A stretch of DNA of 64,000 nucleotides from assembly GCA_003134505.1 (NCBI GenBank), contig PLBK01000015.1, forward strand, positions 71,276 to 135,275, read 5' to 3'. Under the pieces are notes generated by a model. That model was not told the DNA's origin. It saw nothing but the letters and a program-made list of their open reading frames with translations, and made no database searches. This document shows positions 55,551 through 62,197 of the stretch, in pieces. The stretch is from Actinomycetota bacterium. Its GTDB lineage: Bacteria; Actinomycetota; Thermoleophilia; Gaiellales; Gaiellaceae. Position numbers and translations under genes: made by a program. Positions within the stretch are counted from its first letter, which is position 1. Each line of letters begins with the position of its first letter.

Positions 55551-55672
55551 GGATCAGGTGTAGCAGAGGGTTGGCTCGGGATCCCTCTTCTGGACACTTG
55601 ATGCGTGGGCGCTGGTTCCCGTAGTACGTGCGTGACCGGCCGCGCGAGGCGGCCCGCACTAGGAGGATCGAG

Positions 55673-55933
55673 ATGGCCACCAAGATCAGGATCACCGGCA
55701 AGCTGGCAGTCGCTCAGGTGCTCGCGGACGGCAAGCCGAAGAAGTCGAAGGTCATCTGCGCCGAGGCGGCAGCCATCGCCACCGAGCTGAAGGGCCGCAC
55801 TCCCGAGGCCACCCTGAGCGCCCTGCTCGCGACCGAGGCGAAGAAGGCGGACGGCCTCGTCGTCCGCACGAAGCCGGGCGAGTTCAAGCTCCGGCCGAAG
55901 CGGAAGGCCCGCGTAAAGGCCGTCGCTCCGTGA
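55673..55933 (+). CDS. HARE-HTH-like small protein
   Basis: The 86-residue product starts MATKIRITGKLAVAQVLADG after AGGAGG six bases upstream. 'LADGKPKKSKVICAEAAAIATELKGRTPEATLSALL' and 'GLVVRTKPGEFKL' resemble the HARE-HTH winged helix (HB1, ASXL, restriction endonuclease), a domain tied to DNA modification systems. TTGATG (55598) and TAGTAC (55622), 18 bp apart, are a possible promoter. It lies between the nuclease and the methyltransferase. Confidence 0.65.
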   Translation: MATKIRITGKLAVAQVLADGKPKKSKVICAEAAAIATELKGRTPEATLSALLATEAKKADGLVVRTKPGEFKLRPKRKARVKAVAP

Positions 55934-56025
55934 CGCGCTGCTGAGTCCGCCACGTCGAGGGCCGCCGATGAGGCGGCCTTCTCGTTGGCCGAGGCTCGGC
56001 CCAGGTGCCCCTCCGGCGCGACTCC

Positions 56026-56031
56026 TAGACT
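56026..56031 (+). promoter_or_regulatory. Putative -10 of methyltransferase gene
   Basis: TAGACTGG followed by the GTG at 56038 (6 bp after TAGACT). The same TAGACTGG-CCG arrangement precedes the gene at 58315. Confidence 0.5.
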
Positions 56032-56037
56032 GGGCCG

Positions 56038-57663
56038 GTGGAGCCGAACCAGCTGTTCTACGGCGACAACCTCGATGTGCTCCAGCGACACGTGAAGGAC
56101 GAGTCCATCGATCTCGTCTACCTCGATCCACCCTTCAAGTCGAACCAGGACTACAACGTGCTGTTCGCCGAGCACGGCACCCGTTCAACCGCGCAGATCA
56201 AGGCTTTCGAGGACACCTGGCGCTGGGACGAGGTGGCGGCGGCGGCCTACGAGGAGACCGTCGAGTCGGGCGGCGAGGTGGCGCAGGCGATGCGCGCCTT
56301 CCGCACGTTGATCGGCACGAGCGACATGCTCGCCTACCTCTCGATGATGGCCCCGCGTCTGGTCGAACTGCGCCGCGTGCTGAAGCCGACAGGATCGCTC
56401 TACCTCCACTGCGATCCGGCAGCGAGCCACTACCTGAAGCTCCTCCTCGACGCGATCTTCGGCCCGACGCGCTTCCGGAACGAGATCATCTGGAAGCGAA
56501 CCTCGTCCCACAGCAGCTCGAAGAAGTACGCCCCGATCCACGACACGATCCTCTACTACGGCAAGAGCGAGTCGGCGTCGTGGAACAGCCCTCGCGTGGA
56601 CTACGAGGAGGAGTATCTCGACCGCTACTACAAGTACGACGACGGAGACGGCCGCCTCCACTGGCGCGCCGACTTGTGCGCCGCTGGCACTCGGAAAGGG
56701 AGCAGTGGCCAGCCCTGGCGTGGCTTCGATCCGGCGGTCAAGGGGATGCACTGGAAGTTCAAGGTGGAGCGCCTTGATGAGCTTGATGCCGAGGGCCGGA
56801 TCTACTGGCCACCAGGAGGGACGGGCTGGCCGCAGTACAAGCGCTACCGCGAGGAGCTGAAGGGCAAGGTCATCCCGGACATCTGGGACGACATCAACCG
56901 GATCAACCCGGTGGGAGGCGAGCGGCTTGGCTACCCGACCCAGAAGCCACAGGCGCTACTGGAGAGGATCATCCAGGCGAGCACGCACGAGGGCGACACC
57001 GTGCTCGATCCCTTCTGCGGCTGTGGCACGACGATTGCCGCCGCGCAGCGCCTCCGACGCCGCTGGATCGGCATCGACATCACTCACCTGGCGATCAACC
57101 TCATCCGGCACCGCCTGCGGGACGCCTACGGGAACGACATCACGAAGGACTACCGCGTAATCGGTGAGCCAGTGACCGCAGACGAAGCGGGTGAGCTGGC
57201 GAAGGAGGATCCGTACCAGTTCCAGTGGTGGGCGCTCGGACTCGTTGGCGCGCGGCCCACGGAGCAGAAGAAGGGAGCGGACAAGGGCATCGACGGGCGC
57301 ATCTACTTCCACGACGAGGGGCCGGGAGGGAAGACGAAGCAGATCATCCTTTCGGTGAAAGCGGGCAGCACAAGCGTCCCTCACCTACGCGACCTTCGAG
57401 GCGTGATGGAGCGCGAGAACGCCGAGATCGGCGTGCTGATCACGATGAAGGGGCCAACGCAGCCGATGCGAACCGAGGCGGCGAGCGCGGGCTACTTCAC
57501 GTCACCCGGCTGGCAGACGAAGCACCCGCGCCTTCAGATCCTCACCGTCGAGGAGCTGCTCGATGGGAAGCAGATCGATTACCCGCACGTCACCGGCGTC
57601 ACCTTCAAGAAGGCCCCGAAGGCGAAGCCGAACGAGTTGGAACCTGAGCCGCTGTTCGAGTAG
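56038..57663 (+). CDS. DNA adenine-type methyltransferase fused to an Mrr-like nuclease domain
   Basis: The 541-residue product has 'YGDNLDVLQRH', motif IV 'LDPPF' (residues 30-33 DPPF) and, later, motif I 'LDPFCGCGTT' (from about residue 323), the beta-class order, preceded by 'YPTQKPQALLERII'. DPPF suggests N6-adenine methylation. The C-terminal part 'GADKGIDGRIYFHDEG...ILSVKAG...HLRDLRGVMERENAEIGVLITM' matches an Mrr-like PD-(D/E)xK domain with Asp419 and Lys441. The residue two before the Lys is Ser, where relatives have Gln or Glu. It probably both modifies and cuts or binds DNA. Confidence 0.85.
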   Translation: MEPNQLFYGDNLDVLQRHVKDESIDLVYLDPPFKSNQDYNVLFAEHGTRSTAQIKAFEDTWRWDEVAAAAYEETVESGGEVAQAMRAFRTLIGTSDMLAYLSMMAPRLVELRRVLKPTGSLYLHCDPAASHYLKLLLDAIFGPTRFRNEIIWKRTSSHSSSKKYAPIHDTILYYGKSESASWNSPRVDYEEEYLDRYYKYDDGDGRLHWRADLCAAGTRKGSSGQPWRGFDPAVKGMHWKFKVERLDELDAEGRIYWPPGGTGWPQYKRYREELKGKVIPDIWDDINRINPVGGERLGYPTQKPQALLERIIQASTHEGDTVLDPFCGCGTTIAAAQRLRRRWIGIDITHLAINLIRHRLRDAYGNDITKDYRVIGEPVTADEAGELAKEDPYQFQWWALGLVGARPTEQKKGADKGIDGRIYFHDEGPGGKTKQIILSVKAGSTSVPHLRDLRGVMERENAEIGVLITMKGPTQPMRTEAASAGYFTSPGWQTKHPRLQILTVEELLDGKQIDYPHVTGVTFKKAPKAKPNELEPEPLFE

Positions 57664-57724
57664 TGCATGGCTGCCATCCGGCCCGCCCAGTACGCTGAAG
57701 GCTCTACCCATGAGGGAGAAGTTC

Positions 57725-57886
57725 GTGACCGATAAGAAGATCGAGAAAATCGCGATGCCCGGCGAGACTTATGGCATCGGCGCTGACATCGTGAACAACG
57801 TCGTGAGCGGTGCCGTAGGTGGTGTCGCAGGCGCGGTCGCCAGTCAGGCGATGGGCAAGATCAAGTCCGGCAAGAAGGAGAAGTAG
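57725..57886 (+). CDS. Small Gly/Ala-rich membrane-active-like protein
   Basis: The 53-residue product (from GTG 57725, with GGGAG 6 bp upstream; ATG 57710 is an alternative) has 'IVNNVVSGAVGGVAGAVASQAM', a small-residue GxxxG-like hydrophobic helix, and a Lys-rich end 'KIKSGKKEK'. This composition recurs in holin-like, bacteriocin-like and toxin peptides, but no family is recognised. Confidence 0.5.
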   Translation: MTDKKIEKIAMPGETYGIGADIVNNVVSGAVGGVAGAVASQAMGKIKSGKKEK

Positions 57887-57896
57887 GGCCGCGAGG

Positions 57897-58274
57897 ATGT
57901 ACCGGATCGACTGGAACCTCTGGGCGAAGCTCGTGATCGGCTGCGAGGCGCTCCGGTCGATGATTTGGGCGCTCCAGAACGCGCATCGGGCCGACTTGTG
58001 GCTCGACCAGCACGTCTTCCAGCCCCTTTTGCAGCGCTTCTTTGGCCCAAAGGTCGTGGCCGACTCCGGCGTCAACGTTTTGACTATCACGCAGGGCGAT
58101 GAAGAGCTGCCCGTCATCGGGGACATGCCGTCCCCAGGCCGCTCGCCTTTCCAGCGCCGGACATACGGCTCCTTGATGCCGCCTCGACGGCCGGGCTTGA
58201 GGCTCGGCGGCTCGGCCACGTCCTCAGTCGTGGTGCATAGCCCGGTCGTCGGAGGGATCGTGCTCGGCAGCTGA
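57897..58274 (+). CDS. Hypothetical protein
   Basis: The 125-residue product starts MYRIDWNLWAKLVIGCEALR with a GCGAGG close to the ATG. It is aromatic and hydrophobic at the N-terminus, then has an 'ITQGDEELPVIGDMPSPGRSPFQRRTYGSL' linker and a C-terminus of small residues (VVVHSPVVGGIVLGS). It starts 11 bp after the previous gene. No family recognised. Confidence 0.5.
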   Translation: MYRIDWNLWAKLVIGCEALRSMIWALQNAHRADLWLDQHVFQPLLQRFFGPKVVADSGVNVLTITQGDEELPVIGDMPSPGRSPFQRRTYGSLMPPRRPGLRLGGSATSSVVVHSPVVGGIVLGS

Positions 58275-58302
58275 TCGCCTTCAGGTGACCGTCCGCCGCA
58301 TC

Positions 58303-58308
58303 TAGACT
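58303..58308 (+). promoter_or_regulatory. Putative -10 with TAGACTGG motif
   Basis: TAGACT followed after 6 bp by the ATG at 58315; matches the site at 56026. Confidence 0.5.
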
Positions 58309-58314
58309 GGCCGC

Positions 58315-58524
58315 ATGACCGATACTGCACCTCCGCCTCCTCCGGCTCCCCGCACGAAGATCCAAGCCGCCCGTCACTCGATCTCGAACGACTACTTCGA
58401 GCCTGCGACGGTGACGGGAACCTCGACTCACCTGGAGCAGCTCTACGTCGAGTTCACGTACGACGGCGACGGCGAGCCAGGGAAGCATCCTTGGCCGTCT
58501 GATGCGATCCGCGTCGAGGAGTAG
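58315..58524 (+). CDS. Small hypothetical protein
   Basis: The 69-residue product starts MTDTAPPPPPAPRTKIQAAR, a Pro run followed by 'HSISNDYFEPATVTG' and an acidic end (FTYDGDGEPGKHPWPSDAIRVEE). It has a good leaderless promoter. No family recognised. Confidence 0.55.
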   Translation: MTDTAPPPPPAPRTKIQAARHSISNDYFEPATVTGTSTHLEQLYVEFTYDGDGEPGKHPWPSDAIRVEE

Positions 58525-58534
58525 CGACCGCCTC

Positions 58535-58774
58535 ATGCTTCCGCCGCTCGATCTGAGTGTCCTCGACAGGATCGTGAAGCTCGCGGAGCGCATCCTGCAC
58601 GACGCCTACGAGATCGCCCTCGTCTCCATGGCGATCGACCGCTACCGCAACAGGGCACGGATCCCGGCTCCGGCCGATCAGCGCTCCGTGACCATCCAGG
58701 TACCAGCCGCACGCGCGGCCGCCGTTATGGGGAAGGCGACCGTGACCTGCGAGCTGACGCTCGTCGGTCGGTAG
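58535..58774 (+). CDS. Small hypothetical protein
   Basis: The 79-residue product (MLPPLDLSVLDRIVKLAERI...) is helical at first, then ends in a beta-like 'VTIQVPAARAAAVMGKATVTCELTLVGR'. An ATG at 58502 would add 11 residues and overlap the preceding gene. GAGGAG lies 13 bp before the chosen ATG. No family recognised. Confidence 0.45.
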   Translation: MLPPLDLSVLDRIVKLAERILHDAYEIALVSMAIDRYRNRARIPAPADQRSVTIQVPAARAAAVMGKATVTCELTLVGR

Positions 58775-58838
58775 CGCGTAGCTCGTCCTTTCGCTCTTAC
58801 GAGCACTCCGAGTTGTAAGCCCAGGGCCTCCGCCGTAG

Positions 58839-58844
58839 TACGCT
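58839..58844 (+). promoter_or_regulatory. Putative -10 of repeat membrane protein
   Basis: TACGCT followed after 7 bp by the GTG at 58852; TAGTAC overlaps it, with TTGTAA (58813) 17 bp further upstream. Confidence 0.4.
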
Positions 58845-58851
58845 CCGGCAC

Positions 58852-59295
58852 GTGTCTCGGCGCACGAAGATCATCATCGGCGTGGTCGGGGCTGTCGTGT
58901 TCATCGTCATCCTCGCGGCCGTTGCGAGTAGCAAGACGAAGACCGTGACCAAGACGAAGACCGTGACCAAGACGCGGATCGTCTACAGGACGAAGACCAG
59001 GATCGTCTACAGGACGAAGTCTGCCGTGACCTACCGCGTCCCAGGCGGCTGCACCTCGGCGATCCGCGATGCCAGGAACGCCTTCCTCATCATCCACGAT
59101 GCGTTCAAGGCAGTGCAGCCTTTCCCGACCTACGTTTACCAGGCGGCGCAGGCGGGTGCCGCGCAGGACTCGGCGAAGATCACGAGCATCGCGAACGAGA
59201 TGAACGCGGCGAACAAGAAGGTGGAATCGGACGCATCAGCGCTCGGTACGGCCGGTCTGCTCTTCAACGGCGATGCCTCGATCTGCAAGAAGTAG
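58852..59295 (+). CDS. Membrane-anchored protein with tandem KT/RIVY repeats
   Basis: The 147-residue product has one N-terminal membrane helix (IIIGVVGAVVFIVILAAVAS), then a basic repeat region: KTKTVT twice (18-bp DNA repeats at 58933-58968) and RIVYRTKT/RIVYRTKS (24-bp repeats at 58975-59022), then a helical domain with a Cys near each end (GGCTS..., ASICKK). The repeat region looks like a charged stalk. It is the last element gene, its stop directly abutting the new rarA stop. Confidence 0.65.
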   Translation: MSRRTKIIIGVVGAVVFIVILAAVASSKTKTVTKTKTVTKTRIVYRTKTRIVYRTKSAVTYRVPGGCTSAIRDARNAFLIIHDAFKAVQPFPTYVYQAAQAGAAQDSAKITSIANEMNAANKKVESDASALGTAGLLFNGDASICKK

Positions 59296-60651
59296 CTACT
59301 CCGGCCTGAGTCCATCGATCTTCTCGGCCGCGCTCGTCTCGCCCGCGTCTCGCAGGAAGTCGGCGACGGCCTTCAGGTTGATCCCCTGCAGGACGTTCGC
59401 GGGCTTGTAGTAGCGACCGCGTGAACTTCCTTCAGTGCCCGACTTCAGCTCGTCGGGGAGGTAGTCCACGTCGAAGCCGGCGGGATCCGAATGCGGGTAG
59501 ACGTACCCCTCGCCATGGCCGAGCTTCCTCGCTCCCGGGTAGTGGGCGTCGCGGAGCGACTTCGGCGGGCGCAGGTTGCCTCGCTCGCGCACGTCGCGCG
59601 TCGCGTCGGAGAGCGCACGCGTGACCGCATTCGACTTGGGCGCGCAGGCGAGGTAGATGGCCGCCTGCGCCAGGTTGAGCTTCGCCTCGGGCAGGCCGAC
59701 GTGCTCCAGCGCCTGGGCCGCCGCGACCGCGACGACCAGCGCCTGCGGGTCGACGTCGCCCACGTCCTCGGAGGCGAGGATGACCATGCGCCGCGCGACG
59801 AACCTCGGGTCCTCGCCGGCCTCCAGCATCGCCGCGAGGTAGTAGACGGCCGCGTCCGGATCGGAGCCGCGCATCGACTTGATGAACGCGGACGTGAAGT
59901 CGTAGTGCATGTCACCGGAGCGGTCATAGACGAGCGGCCGCTTGCGCGCCGCGTCCTCGACGTGCTCCGCGGCCATCGCCGTGCCCTCCGCCTCCGCGGT
60001 CTGGGCCGCGAGCTCGAGGATGTTCAGCGCCGAGCGCCCGTCGCCTCCGGCCCGCCGGGCGATCAACGCGGCGAGCCCGTCCGGAACGGCCACGTCCAGC
60101 ATCGCCGCCCCTCGCCGCACGACGAGCGCCGCCTCCTCGTCGGACAAGGGTTCCAGCTCGTACAGCTGCATTCGTGACATCAGCGCCGAGTTGACCTCGA
60201 AGTACGGGTTCTCGGTGGTCGCGCCGATCAGCGTCACCAGCCCCTCTTCGACCGCGGGCAGCAGCGCGTCCTGCTGGGCTTTGTTGAAGCGGTGGATCTC
60301 GTCGAGGAACAGGATCGTGCGCTGTCCCTGGGCGCCGAGCCGCTCCCGTGCCCGGGCGAGCACGGCCCGTACCTCGGCAACGGTGGCCGACACCGCCGAG
60401 AGCTCCTCGAACGCGGCGCCGGTCTGGGCCGCGACGATCCTCGCGAGCGTCGTCTTGCCGCTCCCTGGCGGGCCGTAGAACACGGACGAGACGACCCGGT
60501 CGCCTTCGATCGCGAGCCTCAGGGCCGAGCGCTCGCCGAGCACGTGCCGCTGGCCGACGAAGTCCTCGAGCGTCGCCGGGCGCGCACGCTGGGCCAGCGG
60601 CGCCGAATCGGGCATCCGCTCGCGCGCCGCGTCGGCGAAGAGGTCGCCCAT
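59296..60651 (-). CDS. rarA: Replication-associated recombination protein A (RarA/MgsA), with element-supplied C-terminus
   Basis: The 451-residue AAA+ ATPase has Walker A 'GPPGSGKTTLARI', Walker B 'TILFLDEIHRFN', sensor 1 'GATTENPYFEVNSALMSR' and the tetramerisation domain 'YDRSGDMHYDFTSAFIKSMRGSDPDAAVYYLA'. RarA acts at stalled forks. Codons from 59430 down to the stop belong to the integrated element and encode 'GSSRGRYYKPANVLQG...', replacing the native tail left at 45694. The new tail even resembles E. coli RarA's 'RYYFPTNRGLEGK', so function is probably kept. It diverges from tryptophan dioxygenase. Confidence 0.95.
   Translation of the reverse strand: MGDLFADAARERMPDSAPLAQRARPATLEDFVGQRHVLGERSALRLAIEGDRVVSSVFYGPPGSGKTTLARIVAAQTGAAFEELSAVSATVAEVRAVLARARERLGAQGQRTILFLDEIHRFNKAQQDALLPAVEEGLVTLIGATTENPYFEVNSALMSRMQLYELEPLSDEEAALVVRRGAAMLDVAVPDGLAALIARRAGGDGRSALNILELAAQTAEAEGTAMAAEHVEDAARKRPLVYDRSGDMHYDFTSAFIKSMRGSDPDAAVYYLAAMLEAGEDPRFVARRMVILASEDVGDVDPQALVVAVAAAQALEHVGLPEAKLNLAQAAIYLACAPKSNAVTRALSDATRDVRERGNLRPPKSLRDAHYPGARKLGHGEGYVYPHSDPAGFDVDYLPDELKSGTEGSSRGRYYKPANVLQGINLKAVADFLRDAGETSAAEKIDGLRPE
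59432..59440. other. attR half-site of the integrated element
   Basis: TC (59432-59433) followed by AGTGCCC (59434-59440), the complement of the GGGCACT arm at attL. Confidence 0.8.
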
Positions 60652-60659
60652 CGGCGAAG

Positions 60660-60665
60660 TATGCT
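60660..60665 (+). promoter_or_regulatory. Putative -10, leaderless tryptophan dioxygenase transcript
   Basis: TATGCT is followed after 6 bp by the GTG at 60672. The divergent rarA start is only 20 bp from that GTG. Confidence 0.4.
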
Positions 60666-60671
60666 CAGGAC

Positions 60672-61406
60672 GTGTCCAGGCGCGAGCAGACCGGCCTCGA
60701 GGACGAGCTCGGGCCCGTCCTTCCCGGCCCCGGCGCGAGCGACTACGAGCGCTACATCCGCACCGACGAGCTGCTCGCGCTGCAGAAGACGGAGGACGAG
60801 CGGGCGCACCACGACGAGCTGCTCTTCCAGGTCACACACCAGTCGTCGGAGCTCTGGCTGAAGCTCGCTTCGACCGAGATCGACACCGCGACCGCGCGGC
60901 TCGTTGGCGGCGACCTCCGGGCCGCGATCCGGCTGCTGCGGCGCACGATCTTGGGCATCAAGCTGATCACCGAGCAGCTCGACATGCTCGAGCTGATGTC
61001 GCCCTGGGAGTACACCTCGGGCGTGCGGCCCGAGCTCGGGCACGGCAGCGGCTTCGACTCACCCGGCTGGAACCACTTGCGGCGCGCCATCCCGGGGGCC
61101 GGCGAGGCGTTCCACGTGCTCCGCCGCGCCGAAGGCCTGTCGCTGGCCGACGTCTACCGTCGCGCGCGTACGCACGAGGATCTCTACGAGCTCGCGGAGA
61201 CGCTGACCGAGCTCGACGAGCGCGCGGGCGTCTGGCGCATCCGCCACCTGCGGGTGGTCGAGCGGATCATCGGCGGCGACGTGGTCGGCACGCAGGGCAC
61301 GCCGGTCGAGCTGCTGGCGGGGCTCGTCCATCGGAAGTTCTTCCCGGAGCTGTGGGACGTGCGCAACGAGCTGACCGGGCTGGCCAAGGCCGAGGAGGAG
61401 GGATGA
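60672..61406 (+). CDS. kynA: Tryptophan 2,3-dioxygenase
   Basis: This heme enzyme opens the indole ring of tryptophan to N-formylkynurenine. The 244-residue product contains 'YERYIRTDELLALQ', 'HHDELLFQVTHQSSELWLKLA' with the distal His, 'LMSPWEYTSGVRPELGHGSGFDSPG', axial-His 'RIRHLRVVERIIG' and 'GTQGTPVELL'. Other kynurenine genes are not in the window. The stop overlaps the methyltransferase ATG. Confidence 0.95.
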   Translation: MSRREQTGLEDELGPVLPGPGASDYERYIRTDELLALQKTEDERAHHDELLFQVTHQSSELWLKLASTEIDTATARLVGGDLRAAIRLLRRTILGIKLITEQLDMLELMSPWEYTSGVRPELGHGSGFDSPGWNHLRRAIPGAGEAFHVLRRAEGLSLADVYRRARTHEDLYELAETLTELDERAGVWRIRHLRVVERIIGGDVVGTQGTPVELLAGLVHRKFFPELWDVRNELTGLAKAEEEG

Positions 61407-62197
61407 GCTTCGAGGAGCTCAAGGAGCGGCAGCGGATCGCGTGGGGCGCCGCCCCGTTCGAGAAGATCGAGGGCTCGATCGCCGTCATGCACGACGACCT
61501 CGTCGGCAGGCTCGCGCCCCAGCCGGGCGAGCGGTGGCTCGATGTCGGCTGCGGCACGGGCGCCGTCTCGATGCGAGCGGCCCGGGCCGGCGCGGAGGTC
61601 ACGGGCGTCGATCTCTCGGAGGTGATGGTCGAGACTGCGAGCCGCCGCGCCCGGGAGGAAGGGCTGGCGATCTCCTACGCGACCGGCGACGCGGAAGAGC
61701 TCCCCTGCCCCGACGCGAGCTTCGACGTCGTGTCATCGTCGGTGGCCGCCATGTTCGCGCCCGACCAGGCTGCGGCGGCGCGCGAGCTCGCCCGCGCCGG
61801 CCGGCCGGCCGGTCGACTCGGGCTGACGGCGTGGCGACCCGGCAGCGGTGTCGCGAGGACGATGCAGGTCGCAGCCCGGTTCCAGCCGCCTCCGCCCGAA
61901 GGGGTGGGGAATCCGTTCGCGTGGGGGACCGAGGAGCACGTGAGCGCGTTGCTCGGCGAGTCGTTCGAGCTCGAGTTCCACGAAGGAGACGCCCCGCAGA
62001 CCGGGGAGTCCGGCGAGGCGCTGTGGGAGTACTTCCTGTCCGGCGTCGGCCCGACCCGGCTGCTCTACGACTCGCTCGACCCCGAGCGGCGCGAGGAGTA
62101 CCGCCGCGCGTCGGTCGAGCTCTACGAGCAGGATCGCCGGGGCGATGAGATCTACCAGTCGCGGCCATATCTCCTCACCCTCGGCCGCCGGAAGTAG
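61403..62197 (+). CDS. SAM-dependent methyltransferase (UbiE/Methyltransf_11 type)
   Basis: The 264-residue product has SAM motif 'WLDVGCGTGAVSMRAARAGAEVTGVDLSEVM', then 'TGDAEELPCPDASFDVV'. Acceptor unknown. The ATG overlaps kynA, and the stop shares a base with the peptidase GTG, so the three form an operon. The motif IV-like region reads 'SSSVAAMFAPDQ'. Confidence 0.88.
   Translation: MSFEELKERQRIAWGAAPFEKIEGSIAVMHDDLVGRLAPQPGERWLDVGCGTGAVSMRAARAGAEVTGVDLSEVMVETASRRAREEGLAISYATGDAEELPCPDASFDVVSSSVAAMFAPDQAAAARELARAGRPAGRLGLTAWRPGSGVARTMQVAARFQPPPPEGVGNPFAWGTEEHVSALLGESFELEFHEGDAPQTGESGEALWEYFLSGVGPTRLLYDSLDPERREEYRRASVELYEQDRRGDEIYQSRPYLLTLGRRK

Larger units (their letters stand above)
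45773..59433. mobile_element. 13.66-kb serine-integrase element inserted in rarA
   Basis: The boundaries come from the split rarA gene and the reconstituted attB (GGGCACT-TC-AGTGCCC). Contents: serine recombinase, cysteine-rich protein, two leftward regulators or unknowns, phased repeat array, RepA-like ATPase, membrane protein, five-gene unknown cassette, nuclease/HARE-HTH/methyltransferase island and several small genes. No capsid, portal, terminase or conjugation gene is recognisable. It may be an integrative plasmid, a phage satellite or a defence island. Many genes have no recognisable family, in contrast to the flanking chromosome. Confidence 0.85.

Noticed and set aside
58933-59022. 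CRISPR-like or non-coding tandem repeat
   Set aside because: Repeat units are multiples of three, adjacent without spacers and in frame in a membrane protein.
45773-59433. Prophage
   Set aside because: Apart from the integrase and a possible small-terminase-like HTH protein, no capsid, portal, tail or lysis gene is recognisable.
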